A stretch of DNA of 46,557 nucleotides. Source: Phycisphaeraceae bacterium. Its GTDB lineage: Bacteria > Planctomycetota > Phycisphaerae > Phycisphaerales > Phycisphaeraceae. The notes beneath the pieces are model-generated. The model did not search any database. It saw only the letters and a program-made list of their open reading frames with translations, and was not told the DNA's origin. The position numbers and the translations under genes are program-made. The stretch spans positions 1 to 46,557 of the forward strand of contig JANQKT010000076.1 in the NCBI GenBank assembly GCA_028280965.1, read 5' to 3'. This document shows positions 16,742 through 25,475 of the stretch, piece after piece (position 1 is the first letter of the stretch; every line of letters begins with the position of its first letter).

Positions 16742-17695
16742 TCAGCGGTGGGGCCCGATCGCGCCGGGCACGACCTGATCAACGACGTGGGCGTGAGCGG
16801 GCACGACGGCGCCCGGGCAGACCACGCTGCGCACCAGCACCGCCCCGCTCTCGATCCTGGCGCCTTTGAGCACGACCGAGTCATGGACAACGACATCCGA
16901 ACCGACGGTCGCGCCCGGCTCGACAATACCGAACGTCGGACGCCACTGCTCATCGAACGGCTGTCCCACGTCGCAACGGCCCGACGCGCGGTGGTGATAA
17001 GACCGAAGCGCACCGACATAGCCGGGCAGGGTCCGCACGGACATCGCGACCGGCGACGCGAGCCGCGCGACACGCACGTCGTGCGTCTGCGTCAGCTCGG
17101 GCAGCGCCTGCTCGTTGAGGTCGCAGAATCCTATCGGGTTGACCGAACGCATGCACCCGGCACGGAACAGCATCAGCCCGCAGGGCACGCCGTTGGGGTC
17201 GGTGCCGAGGGTGAAGTCCCCGCCGGCGTGGTGCAGGTCCATCGCGATGCGGATCAAAGGCTCGAACAGGATCTGGCCGGCGCTGGTGACCAGCAGCCGG
17301 TCGTCATCGTCATACGCGCGGGCGATGTCGCTCAACAGCCCCGCGGTGCCGCGCAGCGACGAGGGGTCGTACTCGATGCTGAGTTGGACCGGGCCGAAGC
17401 GCTCGGTCCGTTCCTCGAGCCCGCTGCCGCGGCTGATCAGGACGCGGACCGGCAGCTGCTCGATCCCCAGCGTCTCAGCCAGCGTGATCAGCTGCTCGCG
17501 CCAGCAGTCCAGCACGGTCCGGCTCGCGCCCACCGGCAGGCTCGGCGAGGCCCGGCCCGTCAGTTTCCGCAAGGTGTTCGCCCGGACCTCGCCGGCGAGC
17601 AGAACCACCGCGCGCAGGTCCGACAACGGTCGGCGGGCCGGCGACTGGGCCTGCCTCTGATCGACTTCATGCTCAACGTACCGCAAGGTCATCAT
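16742..17695 (-). CDS. Nucleotidyltransferase-fold protein with hexapeptide tail, probably inactive
   Basis: 317 residues. The outline is that of an NDP-sugar pyrophosphorylase: an N-terminal strand AVVLLAG (29-35), a segment like the PILEYWLEQL helix (RTVLDCWREQL, 59-69), RGTAGLL (115-121) matching the LGTAG motif, and a C-terminal left-handed beta-helix with hexapeptide repeats (VEPGATVGSDVVVHDSVV, key positions 258-275; VCPGAVVPAHAHVV). But the GxGTRxxPxxxxxPK signature reads LAGEVRANTLRKLTGRA, and the GD that binds metal reads SAG (138-140). A catalytic role is therefore doubtful; it may bind a nucleotide sugar or organise the complex. The start is one of two adjacent ATGs at 17695/17692. 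It ends 14 bases before the exosortase-like gene. Confidence 0.72.
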   Translation of the reverse strand: MMTLRYVEHEVDQRQAQSPARRPLSDLRAVVLLAGEVRANTLRKLTGRASPSLPVGASRTVLDCWREQLITLAETLGIEQLPVRVLISRGSGLEERTERFGPVQLSIEYDPSSLRGTAGLLSDIARAYDDDDRLLVTSAGQILFEPLIRIAMDLHHAGGDFTLGTDPNGVPCGLMLFRAGCMRSVNPIGFCDLNEQALPELTQTHDVRVARLASPVAMSVRTLPGYVGALRSYHHRASGRCDVGQPFDEQWRPTFGIVEPGATVGSDVVVHDSVVLKGARIESGAVLVRSVVCPGAVVPAHAHVVDQVVPGAIGPHR

Positions 17696-17752
17696 GTGCC
17701 CCTGGCTTTTCTCCCCGGCACCGCCTATCGGCGACGCCGTCCTTTCTCCCGG

Positions 17753-17837
17753 GGCACCCGCGTGCCCCACCCTTGCCCGCCGAGTCCGTGGACGGACAGG
17801 CGATGCGCGACCCAGACATGCATAGGCCCAAAGGCCT
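17753..17837. other. Two short hairpins in the spacer between WecG-family and nucleotidyltransferase-like genes
   Basis: GGGGCAC-CCGC-GTGCCCC (17753-17770) is a perfect 7-bp stem, and AGGCC-CAAA-GGCCT (17824-17837) a 5-bp stem. The spacer is 161 bases, larger than most in this locus. The stems could attenuate or process the long mRNA. Neither has a T-run. Confidence 0.4.
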
Positions 17838-17856
17838 GTATAAGCATGCCTTACAA

Positions 17857-18693
17857 TCAGCGATCCGGCCACCTCGAACCGCCACCCCTGACCCGCCTAA
17901 GCAGGCCGCTGAGCAGTAAAACCACTGCAAACGGCAGGCCATTCACCAGGTAGCGCTTGGCCAGCCGTCTGGGCTCCTGCACTAACCTGTGTAGCCATTC
18001 TAACCCAAGCCGCTGCATCCATAAAGGGGCACGTTGCACCTCGCCGGTTAAAAAGCTGAGGCTGATCCCGATGCCCAGCCACCACGCCTTGGGCGCCGCG
18101 TGCCTCAGCCGATGGATCAGCAGCTCCTGCTTGGGTGACCCCAACGCGACGTAAACCAAGTCTGAATTTGCATTAACAACTTTTTCTTCGAGCCCGGCCA
18201 TATACCGATCGTCGGCCTCAAAGCCCATCGGCGGGCACTCGGTCCCGGCGATCACCAGGCCCGGGCAGCGCTGCTCCAGCAGCCCCGCTGCCCGCTCCGC
18301 GACGCCCGGGTTGCCTCCCAGGAGGAAGACCCGGGCCCCCTTTTCGCCCGCGGACTTGGCCAGGGGCTCAATCATCGACGAGCCGGCGACCCGCTCGGGC
18401 AGCGCGCAGCCCCCCAGCCGGCTTGCCCAAATGATGGGCATCCCGTCGGCAACGACCAGGTCCGCGGCATTGATCTTGTCCCGCCAGGCCGCGTCCTTCG
18501 ATGCCCGGCGGAGGATCTCCAGGTTCGGCGTCACGACCCAGCCGCCCTCGCCCAGGGCCATGGCAGAAAGGACCCGGTCGACCGCCTGGGCCATCGTGAC
18601 CCGGTCGAACCCAACGCCGTGGATGCCGACGCGCTCGCGCTCGGCGGGCGGCTCGGCCGACGTTGATTCATGGGTTGCCGGTGTCGCGGTCAT
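17857..18693 (-). CDS. WecG/TagA/CpsF family glycosyltransferase (GT26)
   Basis: 278 residues. Family motifs are all present: GVGFDRVTMAQAV (26-38), VTPNLEIL (54-61), ADGMPIIWASRL (82-93, with the catalytic-type Asp83), ERVAGSSMI (100-108), VFLLGGNPGVAE (122-133), VALGSPKQE (182-190) and the C-terminal EWLHRLVQEPRRLAKRY region. These enzymes add the second sugar (N-acetylmannosaminuronate in WecG, ManNAc in TagA) to an undecaprenyl-linked first sugar on the inner face of the membrane. The terminal hydrophobic stretch (253-265) may hold it to the membrane. The start codon overlaps the stop of the upstream GT-C gene (ATGA, 18690-18693), which fixes the start at 18693. It would act just after the initiating transferase encoded at the end of the locus. 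Confidence 0.93.
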   Translation of the reverse strand: MTATPATHESTSAEPPAERERVGIHGVGFDRVTMAQAVDRVLSAMALGEGGWVVTPNLEILRRASKDAAWRDKINAADLVVADGMPIIWASRLGGCALPERVAGSSMIEPLAKSAGEKGARVFLLGGNPGVAERAAGLLEQRCPGLVIAGTECPPMGFEADDRYMAGLEEKVVNANSDLVYVALGSPKQELLIHRLRHAAPKAWWLGIGISLSFLTGEVQRAPLWMQRLGLEWLHRLVQEPRRLAKRYLVNGLPFAVVLLLSGLLRRVRGGGSRWPDR

Positions 18694-20225
18694 GGTTGGC
18701 CCCCCGCGTTCGCTTGGTCGGCCGATCCAACCCCCGGCGGCGACAGACGGTAGACCGACACCTCCCGGCGGGGCAGCCAGACCGCGCCCGATGCTCGGTA
18801 GAACAACTGCATGCGCGGGTCCTCGGCCGGCTCCCATTGCCGAGGGCCCCGCGAGTTCCCGGACAGGCGTATGATCCACGCCTCGCGCCCGCCGGCCTGC
18901 TCGTCCATCGCACTGATCCGCCCCGGCAGCGAGTACACATCGTCACGCCCGAGGTAGTACTCGGCGACCTCATAACGCTCGGCGAAAACAACATCGCCCG
19001 GCTCGACCTGATCCGCAACCGCCTGCCAGCCGAGGTGGAACGGCTCGATGAAGCGGTGACCGGTCGTGAGGTAGCTGCCCAGCGTCGGCAGCATCGCAAC
19101 GACGAGCAGCACCGCGGGCGACCACGCGAGGACCGGCCCGAGCCTGGGGCGCATCACTTGGGCGAGGATCGACAAGCCGACCGCGCCCAGGCCCAGCCAG
19201 CCGGCCATCGCGACGTAGGCGTAGCGCGCGTGCGCATACCCGCCGGACGCAGAGATCGCGGTGATCGCCAACAGCGGCACGATGGCCGCGAAGGCGAGCA
19301 CCCAGACACCGCGCAGCCGGCGGCCGGCGTAGAGCCCGACCATGGCGGCGGCCACCAGCACCGGCGTGAGCATGATCGCGAAGTAGACCAGCACCATCAT
19401 CGGGCTCTGCGCCAGCGGCCCGCCCTCGCCCGCGCTGCCGACCGACCCGCCTGCAGTGAAGTCGTACCGCCGATGCCACCGGCGTTCGTAGGTAAACACC
19501 GTGAGGCAGACCGCGATCGAGCCGACGGCCCAGGACCAGCCCCAGACGCCGTAGTTCAACGGCTGGCGTCGGGCCAAACGAACGATTGCATCAAGCATCA
19601 ACGCCCCGCCGATCGTCAGCGCCGGCGGGTGGGTCAGGTACGCCAGCACGACCATGACCGTCGCCCCGGCGAAGCGCCACCTGCTGCCGGTCGTGACCGC
19701 GTCGATGTACCACAAGACCGCCAGCCCACCGAGCAGTCCGACCTGTGTGTAGAAGCGCGTCGCCTGCGACCAGCCGACATTCCAGACACACAGCGCGATC
19801 AGCACCGCGAGCACCGCTGCGACGCCCGGCCCGAACGGCCGCCACGCCGACCAGGCCAGGAGCGGGATCGTGAAGATACCGAGCAGGCACGCCGCGAGCC
19901 TTGCCTGCGCAAGCGTGAAGCCCGCATCCTTGTATTCGTAGTACCGCTCGCCCGGGATCGTGTCAGGCGAGACACCCTGCGCCTGCATCACCCACCTGGT
20001 CGGCTGGTAGCCGAGCCAGCGCGTCGGCGACTTGCCCTTGTGGTCATCGGTCAGGTCGCGGAGTGTGTAGAGCTCATCGAACCAGACCCCGCCGCCGCCC
20101 AGGTCGTGCAGCCGCACGCCACCGCCGATGAGCGTGGCCAGCACGATCACCGTGATCGCGATCCACCGCCCACGCGCGGTCGTCTGCGCGGTGTAAGGCA
20201 GGCCGGGTTGTGCCGGGCTGATCAT
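18690..20225 (-). CDS. GT-C (GT39/ArnT-like) membrane glycosyltransferase
   Basis: 511 residues with about ten membrane helices and a soluble C-terminal part (from about 400). After helix 1 comes the first external loop with VWFDELYTLRDL, which carries the Asp50-Glu51 pair typical of the catalytic loop of GT39/ArnT/PMT enzymes. These use polyprenyl-phosphate sugars to glycosylate lipid, glycan or protein on the outer face of the membrane. The start at ATG 20225 overlaps the stop of the upstream SGNH gene (ATGA at 20222-20225), and its own stop overlaps the WecG-family start, so the three genes are probably translationally coupled. A role in adding a side-branch sugar or in protein glycosylation is possible; the substrate cannot be told from sequence. 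Confidence 0.82.
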   Translation of the reverse strand: MISPAQPGLPYTAQTTARGRWIAITVIVLATLIGGGVRLHDLGGGGVWFDELYTLRDLTDDHKGKSPTRWLGYQPTRWVMQAQGVSPDTIPGERYYEYKDAGFTLAQARLAACLLGIFTIPLLAWSAWRPFGPGVAAVLAVLIALCVWNVGWSQATRFYTQVGLLGGLAVLWYIDAVTTGSRWRFAGATVMVVLAYLTHPPALTIGGALMLDAIVRLARRQPLNYGVWGWSWAVGSIAVCLTVFTYERRWHRRYDFTAGGSVGSAGEGGPLAQSPMMVLVYFAIMLTPVLVAAAMVGLYAGRRLRGVWVLAFAAIVPLLAITAISASGGYAHARYAYVAMAGWLGLGAVGLSILAQVMRPRLGPVLAWSPAVLLVVAMLPTLGSYLTTGHRFIEPFHLGWQAVADQVEPGDVVFAERYEVAEYYLGRDDVYSLPGRISAMDEQAGGREAWIIRLSGNSRGPRQWEPAEDPRMQLFYRASGAVWLPRREVSVYRLSPPGVGSADQANAGGQP

Positions 20226-21298
20226 CGCGCCTCGTCTCCGTCTGCATCCAACTCGGCCGAGCGGATCGCCTCGGCCAGGCGCGTGGTCCACACCTCGGCG
20301 CCCTCACGCGTCACATGGTCCTCGTCAAACATCAGCTCGTCCGCAAAGGTCTGCGGCTCGGGCAGGATCACCGTCAGCCGGTTGCTCTGCGCTGCCCACG
20401 CGCGGTACTGCTCGATCATCGCGTCGAAGTTGCGCCGATACCCCGGCGACTTAGCCAGCTCGCGTGAGGCCGAGCCGGTCGTCAGGTACACCTCAATGCC
20501 GTGCTGCTCGGCGAGCGCGATGATGCGCTGCACCGCCTGCTCGTTGACCTCTGAGACCTTGAAGGGTTTTTTCTTGTGCTCGGCGATGGCGTGTTGGATC
20601 GCTTCTTCCCGCCCCGCTTCCTGCTCGGCGATCGGCATGAACCCGTCGTCCTGAAACATCCCGCGCAGGTCCTCGATCTTCCACGGCTTGATCGTCATCC
20701 GGCTGAGGCTGTCGTTCTTGCTGTACAGCGGCAGGTAGCGCGTCTTGAAGATCTGCAGCTGATCGCCACGGCTCAGCTCCAAAGACGGGTCGAGCTCGCC
20801 AAAGCCGAGGATCGGGACGTCGGCCTCGGACAACACCAGCGGGTCTACCCCGCGCGGCCACATGTCCGGCACGTGGCAGATCAAGACGCGCTTAGGCGGG
20901 CCGTGCCGTTCGATGAAATCCTGCAAGAGCCAGGCGTCGCTGACCGCGAGCATGTTCGCGACGGTGGCGAGGTTCAGCCAGGACCCGCCGACCTGCTCAT
21001 TGAGCACCGCGGGCATGACGCCCTGGTTGGGGGTCGAGTCGCCGAGGATGAGGCTGTCGTATTGCCCGCCCTGCTCCTGCAGCAGCTCGTACTTGAGCGC
21101 GACCTGCACGCGGAAGCGGTTGGGGTCGTAGCGCTCGAGCGCGGCAAACGCAGCGGCGTTGACCGCGAGCAGGACCACCCCGGCGATCAGCCACTCGGCC
21201 ACCACGCGCTTGACGCCGACCGCGCGCAGCCGCTCGCGCGGCAGGCGGTCGTGCGCCTGCGTCTCCTGCGGGTTGTAGCCTCCGGGCGAGCTTGCCAT
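20222..21298 (-). CDS. Membrane-anchored SGNH/DltD-AlgX-like protein, partner of MBOAT acyltransferase
   Basis: 358 residues. One N-terminal membrane helix (33-52) leaves the rest outside. The SGNH signature is readable: LILGDSTPNQG with Ser88 in GDS, and a C-terminal FDEDHVTREGAEVW with Asp325 and His328 forming the DxxH of the triad. Such proteins (DltD, AlgX, AlgJ, PatB) take acyl groups handed over by an MBOAT protein and transfer them to a glycan. The MBOAT gene lies directly upstream, separated by 110 bases with a hairpin repeat. The RBS AAGAGGA precedes ATG 21298. The stop overlaps the GT-C gene by 4 nt. The transferred group is unknown but acetyl is the commonest in this family. Confidence 0.8.
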   Translation of the reverse strand: MASSPGGYNPQETQAHDRLPRERLRAVGVKRVVAEWLIAGVVLLAVNAAAFAALERYDPNRFRVQVALKYELLQEQGGQYDSLILGDSTPNQGVMPAVLNEQVGGSWLNLATVANMLAVSDAWLLQDFIERHGPPKRVLICHVPDMWPRGVDPLVLSEADVPILGFGELDPSLELSRGDQLQIFKTRYLPLYSKNDSLSRMTIKPWKIEDLRGMFQDDGFMPIAEQEAGREEAIQHAIAEHKKKPFKVSEVNEQAVQRIIALAEQHGIEVYLTTGSASRELAKSPGYRRNFDAMIEQYRAWAAQSNRLTVILPEPQTFADELMFDEDHVTREGAEVWTTRLAEAIRSAELDADGDEAR

Positions 21299-21335
21299 GG
21301 TCCTCTTAATCCCGAAACGTGTTGAACACTGACCT

Positions 21336-21360
21336 GGGAGGGCGGGGGCCTCGCCCTCCC
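21336..21360. repeat. Short GGGAGGGCG hairpin
   Basis: GGGAGGGCG (21336-21344) and CGCCCTCCC (21352-21360) form a perfect 9-bp stem with a 7-base loop. The arm ends match those of the larger repeat at 11502-11567. It lies in the 110-base spacer between the MBOAT gene and its SGNH partner. Confidence 0.7.
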
Positions 21361-21408
21361 CAATCCATGAACCCTACCGTTATTGGGCACATTCCTTTCA
21401 TCAATCGG

Positions 21409-22869
21409 TCAGAACTGGAAGTAGATGAACTCGACCGCCTCGCGCGCCCCCAGCACCATCAGGCCCGCGAGCAGCAGACCGTACCACACGCCGCGCAGCA
21501 CGACCGGCAGCCGCGTCATCACCATCATGTCCCGGCTGCGGTGCTGGGCGATCTGCACCAGGATCAGCGGCGCCGCGTAGAAGCAGACCTCGTAGCCGAT
21601 CATCCGCGCGTAGCCGAGGTCCGCGGAGACGGCCCACTGCGTCAGGATGTGCCCGATCTGCTCCATCGAGCCGCGCACGACCTCGCCGGTGCTGTCGTCA
21701 ACAACGCCGGTCGCGCGGAACAGCACCCAGCCGATCAGCGTGAGCACCGTCATGATCCCGATGCGCGTGAAGTAGCCCAGCCGGTCGCCCAGCGTCACCA
21801 CCGGCGCGTCGATCGGCCGCTTGTCCGCGACCCTGTAGACCGCGAGGATCAGGCCGTGGAACAGGCCCCACAGGACGAAGTTCCACGATGCGCCGTGCCA
21901 CAGCCCGCCTAGCAGCATCGTGATCATCAGGTTGCGCTGGGTGTTGAAAGCCCCGCCGCGGTTGCCGCCCAGCGGGATGTACAGGTAGTCGCGCAGCCAG
22001 GTGGACAGCGAGATGTGCCACCGCCGCCAGAAGTCGCTCGGGCTGACCGCGAAGTACGGCAGGCGGAAGTTGACCATCAGGTCGAAGCCCAGCAGCTTGC
22101 CGCAGCCGCGGGCGATGTCCGAGTACGCCGAGAAATCACAGTAGATCTGCAGCGCGAACGCGACAGTCGCGATGATCAGCGACGGCCCCTGGAACTCCCA
22201 GTAGTTCTGGTACACGTCGTTGCAGATCGGCGCCATGTTGTCCGCGATGACGACCTTCTTAAACAACCCCCAGAGGATCAGGTACAGCCCCGCGTGAAAC
22301 TCCGGCAGCTGGATCTTCCGGGGGCGGAGCATCTGCGGCAGCAGGTGCGAGGCGCGCTCGATCGGCCCGGCGACCAGCTGCGGGAAGAACGCGACAAACA
22401 ACGCGAACGCGAAGAAGTCGCGCGTCGGCTCGATCTTCCTTCGATAAATATCAATCGTATAGCTGAGCGTCTGGAAGGTGTAGAACGAGATCCCGACCGG
22501 GAGGACGACATCCAGCAGCAGCGGGTTGACCTCCCAGCCCAGCGTCTGGAAACCCGACTCGACCGACTTGGCGAAGAAGTCAAAGTACTTGAAGAAGCCG
22601 AGCATGCCGAGGTTGGCGCACAGCGACACCCAGAGCAGACGCTTGCGGAGCCTGTCATCGTTGCCCGCGTGCATCGCTCGGCCGACGCAGTAATCAATCA
22701 CCGTCGACGCCGCGAGCAGGCCGCAGAACCGCCAGTCCCACCAGCCATAAAACACGTAGCTGCCGACCAAGAGCAGGATGTTCTGCCAGCGCGCACTTCG
22801 ACCCAGCGCGAGGTAGCCCGCGTAGACCAGCACGAAGAAGATCGCAAAGGTTGTGCTGTTAAAGGACAT
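21409..22869 (-). CDS. MBOAT family O-acyltransferase (AlgI/PatA-like)
   Basis: 486 residues with about 11 membrane helices. The fold markers are clear: an N-terminal MSFNSTTFAIFFVLVY-type start, LPVGISFYTFQTLSYTIDIYR (key residues from 124), FFPQLVAGPIERA (161-173), DFWRRWHISLSTWLRDYLYIPLGG (key residues W281, R282, H285) and GGLWHGASWNFVLWG with the invariant His325. AlgI-type proteins move an acyl group, normally acetyl from acetyl-CoA, across the membrane to a periplasmic SGNH protein that modifies the polysaccharide. The next gene downstream encodes such an SGNH protein. The length is normal for the family (about 470-500). Confidence 0.94.
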   Translation of the reverse strand: MSFNSTTFAIFFVLVYAGYLALGRSARWQNILLLVGSYVFYGWWDWRFCGLLAASTVIDYCVGRAMHAGNDDRLRKRLLWVSLCANLGMLGFFKYFDFFAKSVESGFQTLGWEVNPLLLDVVLPVGISFYTFQTLSYTIDIYRRKIEPTRDFFAFALFVAFFPQLVAGPIERASHLLPQMLRPRKIQLPEFHAGLYLILWGLFKKVVIADNMAPICNDVYQNYWEFQGPSLIIATVAFALQIYCDFSAYSDIARGCGKLLGFDLMVNFRLPYFAVSPSDFWRRWHISLSTWLRDYLYIPLGGNRGGAFNTQRNLMITMLLGGLWHGASWNFVLWGLFHGLILAVYRVADKRPIDAPVVTLGDRLGYFTRIGIMTVLTLIGWVLFRATGVVDDSTGEVVRGSMEQIGHILTQWAVSADLGYARMIGYEVCFYAAPLILVQIAQHRSRDMMVMTRLPVVLRGVWYGLLLAGLMVLGAREAVEFIYFQF

Positions 22870-22920
22870 CTCGGAGAACCATCACGCCGCTTGCGTCTTG
22901 CCGCCGACGCTACCAACCGT

Positions 22921-23760
22921 TCAGACCCGCTCGGGCAGGTCCCAGCGGTTCACATCAAAATCAAACGCCTCACTAAACCGTTTCACATCGTCGCGGATCT
23001 GCCGCCAGACGTAGTCCCTCACGTGCTCGGGCAGCTTCGCGGTGTTGGGCAGCGGCTTGCTGAGCTTGTTGCGGATGCCCTCGCGTATCCAGAGCGGGAT
23101 CAGGTTCCGCACGCCCTTCGAAACCGGCAGCTTCTCCAGCACCTTGTACGCCACCCCATCGGCCTTGCTCTTGTTGTGCACCTGGCCCAGGCCCTTGAAC
23201 GCGTAACCCGAATCGATCTCCAGCCAGCCGCACAAGCGCTCAAGCACCTCGGCCGGGCGCTTTGTCACGTCCTCAAAATCCAGCAGCAACAACTGCTCGG
23301 GCGCAAACCGCTCAGCGTAGCGCGACCACTGCATCTGATAACAGCTCTGATCGATCACCGTCTGCACGACCGCTTCTTCGACCGGCGTGTCGGCCGTGAT
23401 CTTGCCGTGCATCAGCCGGTGCCGCAGGTGCGACTCGACACGCTTGAGCGGGTTGCGCACGACGTAAACAATCCGGTACTCCCCGCCGAACTCGAGCATG
23501 CGCTCGGGCGCGCCGGTGAAGTCCGGGTGCTTGGTGTAATACGTCGATCCGTCGAGCGCCCAGGCGTGCTGCACGGGGTCAAACTCGAACAACGATTCGT
23601 ACCACGCCCGGCCCCTGGCCCAGTTCTCGTCGGAGGCGAAGAAGTTGGGCTCCTTGGGCTGCGACGGCGCGACCGCTGGGTGCTGGGCCAGGTACTGGAA
23701 CAGCGACGACGTGCCGCACTTGGCGGCGCCCGCGATGATCACGAATCGTTCTAGGCCCAT
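22921..23760 (-). CDS. Sulfotransferase (PAPS-dependent), first of three
   Basis: 279 residues. The 5'-phosphosulfate loop reads IIAGAAKCGTSSLFQYL (Lys14 in KCGTSSL), followed by SQPKEPNFF (34-41), a sequence typical of bacterial heparan-sulfotransferase-like enzymes. The 3'-phosphate site is YVVRNPLKRVESHLRH (Arg102, Ser110). It would transfer sulfate from PAPS to a hydroxyl or amine of a sugar, in the cytoplasm, before export. The neighbours on both sides are glycan genes (MBOAT, flippase), so the acceptor is probably the exported polymer. It resembles the enzyme at 40192-41091 (shared KEPNFF and overall layout) more than the one at 42101-43078. Confidence 0.9.
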   Translation of the reverse strand: MGLERFVIIAGAAKCGTSSLFQYLAQHPAVAPSQPKEPNFFASDENWARGRAWYESLFEFDPVQHAWALDGSTYYTKHPDFTGAPERMLEFGGEYRIVYVVRNPLKRVESHLRHRLMHGKITADTPVEEAVVQTVIDQSCYQMQWSRYAERFAPEQLLLLDFEDVTKRPAEVLERLCGWLEIDSGYAFKGLGQVHNKSKADGVAYKVLEKLPVSKGVRNLIPLWIREGIRNKLSKPLPNTAKLPEHVRDYVWRQIRDDVKRFSEAFDFDVNRWDLPERV

Positions 23761-23923
23761 GGATCGATGGTTCCGGTAATCCCTGCAAAGCGTGCGGCCA
23801 GGCGTCCAGGCGCAGGCTCACCCCAGCGGAGTCATCGGCAGTTTAACGGGCGTCGGCCAGCGGTTTGAGCGGACGCGCAGCGGCGGACACGCTCCCAAAC
23901 AAGGCCCGATAGGATCGCGTTTT

Positions 23924-25429
23924 CTAGCCGCGCACGGAGCGCAGGTTGTCGAGGATCCTGCGGGCCTGGCTGACCCCGCCGGGTGTCAGGCAGAACGCCG
24001 CGAGGTAGGCCGGGCAGAACACGGCCCAGACCGCGGGGGCGCGGAAGTAGTACGCGGCCTCAGCCATCGGCACCTCCTGGAGCCACAGCGCGAGCGCGCC
24101 CGCCACCAGGCCGGCGATCAGCGGACGCCAGGCGCTCAGCCAGTAGTCGCTTTGCTTGAGCATCGATCCGCGCACCGCGTAGGCGACGCGCGGGACGGCG
24201 AGCAGCGCGGTCGTAATCGTAAAGCCGCACGCGACACCGAACGCGCCCCACGGCACCCCCGCCGACACCCCGACCGCCAGCACCGGCATCGACAGCATCG
24301 ACCAGCGGAGCTGTTCCTTGGTCCGTCCCTCGGCGAGGTAGAGCCAGCGCGTGATCAGCACCGTCGTCCCCGCCAGCCCGCCGAGCACGAGCACGCGGAA
24401 GATCGGCACGGCGTCGCCCCACTTCGGGCCCAGCAGGATGCGGATGAAGTCGTCTGCGGCGACAAACAACCAGAGCATCACCGGCATGACGATCGCGTGG
24501 GTCATCGTCAGGCCGTGGCGGAAGAAGTTGCGGAACCTGTCCGGCTCGTCCTGCAGCTTGCTCGATCCGGAGACCATGACCTGCTGCAAGGGCGTGAGCA
24601 GCTGGCGCAGCGGCATGACCGACCACTTGAACGCGCGGTTATAGAGGCCCAGCGCCGCCTGCGTCGAGAAGTAGCCGATCAGGACCTGGTCGAGCTTGCC
24701 GACGAACTGCTCGATCAGCCTCGAGTACGTCACCCGGCGGCTGAAGCTGCGCATCGAATCGATGTCGTGGCCGTTGCCCCGGCCGGGTCGGCCCGGCAGC
24801 CAGCGGCTCACGACCCAGTAGGCGAACGTGCGGTAGTACTGCGCCGCGATCTGCAGGAAGACCAGCGACCAGTAGCCCGCGCCCAGCGCCGCGCTGATAC
24901 AGGCGACCGCGACGCCGGTGAACTCGGCGCCGAACTCGATCTTCGCGACCGCGCCGAAGCGCATCTGTCGGCGGAGCAGGCTGCGGTGCAAGAGCGTCAG
25001 CCCGCTGCAGAAGATCGTGAACGCGAACAGCAGCATGATGAGCGTCAGCCGCTCGTCGCCGTAGAACCGCGCCATCGGCCAGGCGAGCAGCGCAACAGTG
25101 ATGCTCACCATCAGCTGGACCCTGCAGTTGCGCCAGAACAGCGCCGCGGCCTGTCCCCGGGTGAGCTCGCGCTGCTGGATCATCGCCGAGGGCATGCCCG
25201 CGTCGCGGACCTCGAGGACCGGCAGCAGCAGGCTGTAGGCCATCGCGATCAGGCCGAAGTCCGCCGGCTCGAGCACCCGGCCGAGGTACATCATCGAGCC
25301 GATGCCGAGCAGGAAGACCGCGCCCTGGCCGAACACGGCGGCGAGCCCGCCCTTGGCCGAGCGCGCCTTGAGGTCGCCGCGGTCGGTGTCGAACAGCGCG
25401 TCTTGCCGTGCGTCGTGGGCCTGGGTCAT
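23924..25429 (-). CDS. Polysaccharide flippase (WzxC/MOP family), copy 1
   Basis: 501 residues, 12-14 membrane helices. The N-terminal part KGGLAAVFGQGAVFLLGIG and MMYLGRVLEPADFGLIAMA are the marks of the polysaccharide_synt_3 branch of the MOP exporter superfamily, which flips undecaprenyl-linked oligosaccharides to the outer face. I chose ATG 25429; a longer frame to 25537 overlaps the upstream gene. A second flippase of the same branch is encoded at 44117-45580, so the locus has two, possibly for two different repeat units. Spacing to the next gene upstream is 46 bases. Confidence 0.92.
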   Translation of the reverse strand: MTQAHDARQDALFDTDRGDLKARSAKGGLAAVFGQGAVFLLGIGSMMYLGRVLEPADFGLIAMAYSLLLPVLEVRDAGMPSAMIQQRELTRGQAAALFWRNCRVQLMVSITVALLAWPMARFYGDERLTLIMLLFAFTIFCSGLTLLHRSLLRRQMRFGAVAKIEFGAEFTGVAVACISAALGAGYWSLVFLQIAAQYYRTFAYWVVSRWLPGRPGRGNGHDIDSMRSFSRRVTYSRLIEQFVGKLDQVLIGYFSTQAALGLYNRAFKWSVMPLRQLLTPLQQVMVSGSSKLQDEPDRFRNFFRHGLTMTHAIVMPVMLWLFVAADDFIRILLGPKWGDAVPIFRVLVLGGLAGTTVLITRWLYLAEGRTKEQLRWSMLSMPVLAVGVSAGVPWGAFGVACGFTITTALLAVPRVAYAVRGSMLKQSDYWLSAWRPLIAGLVAGALALWLQEVPMAEAAYYFRAPAVWAVFCPAYLAAFCLTPGGVSQARRILDNLRSVRG

Positions 25430-25475
25430 CGCGTCGGCCGATCGTTCCGATGAGCGCGGGAACCTGCCCGATACC

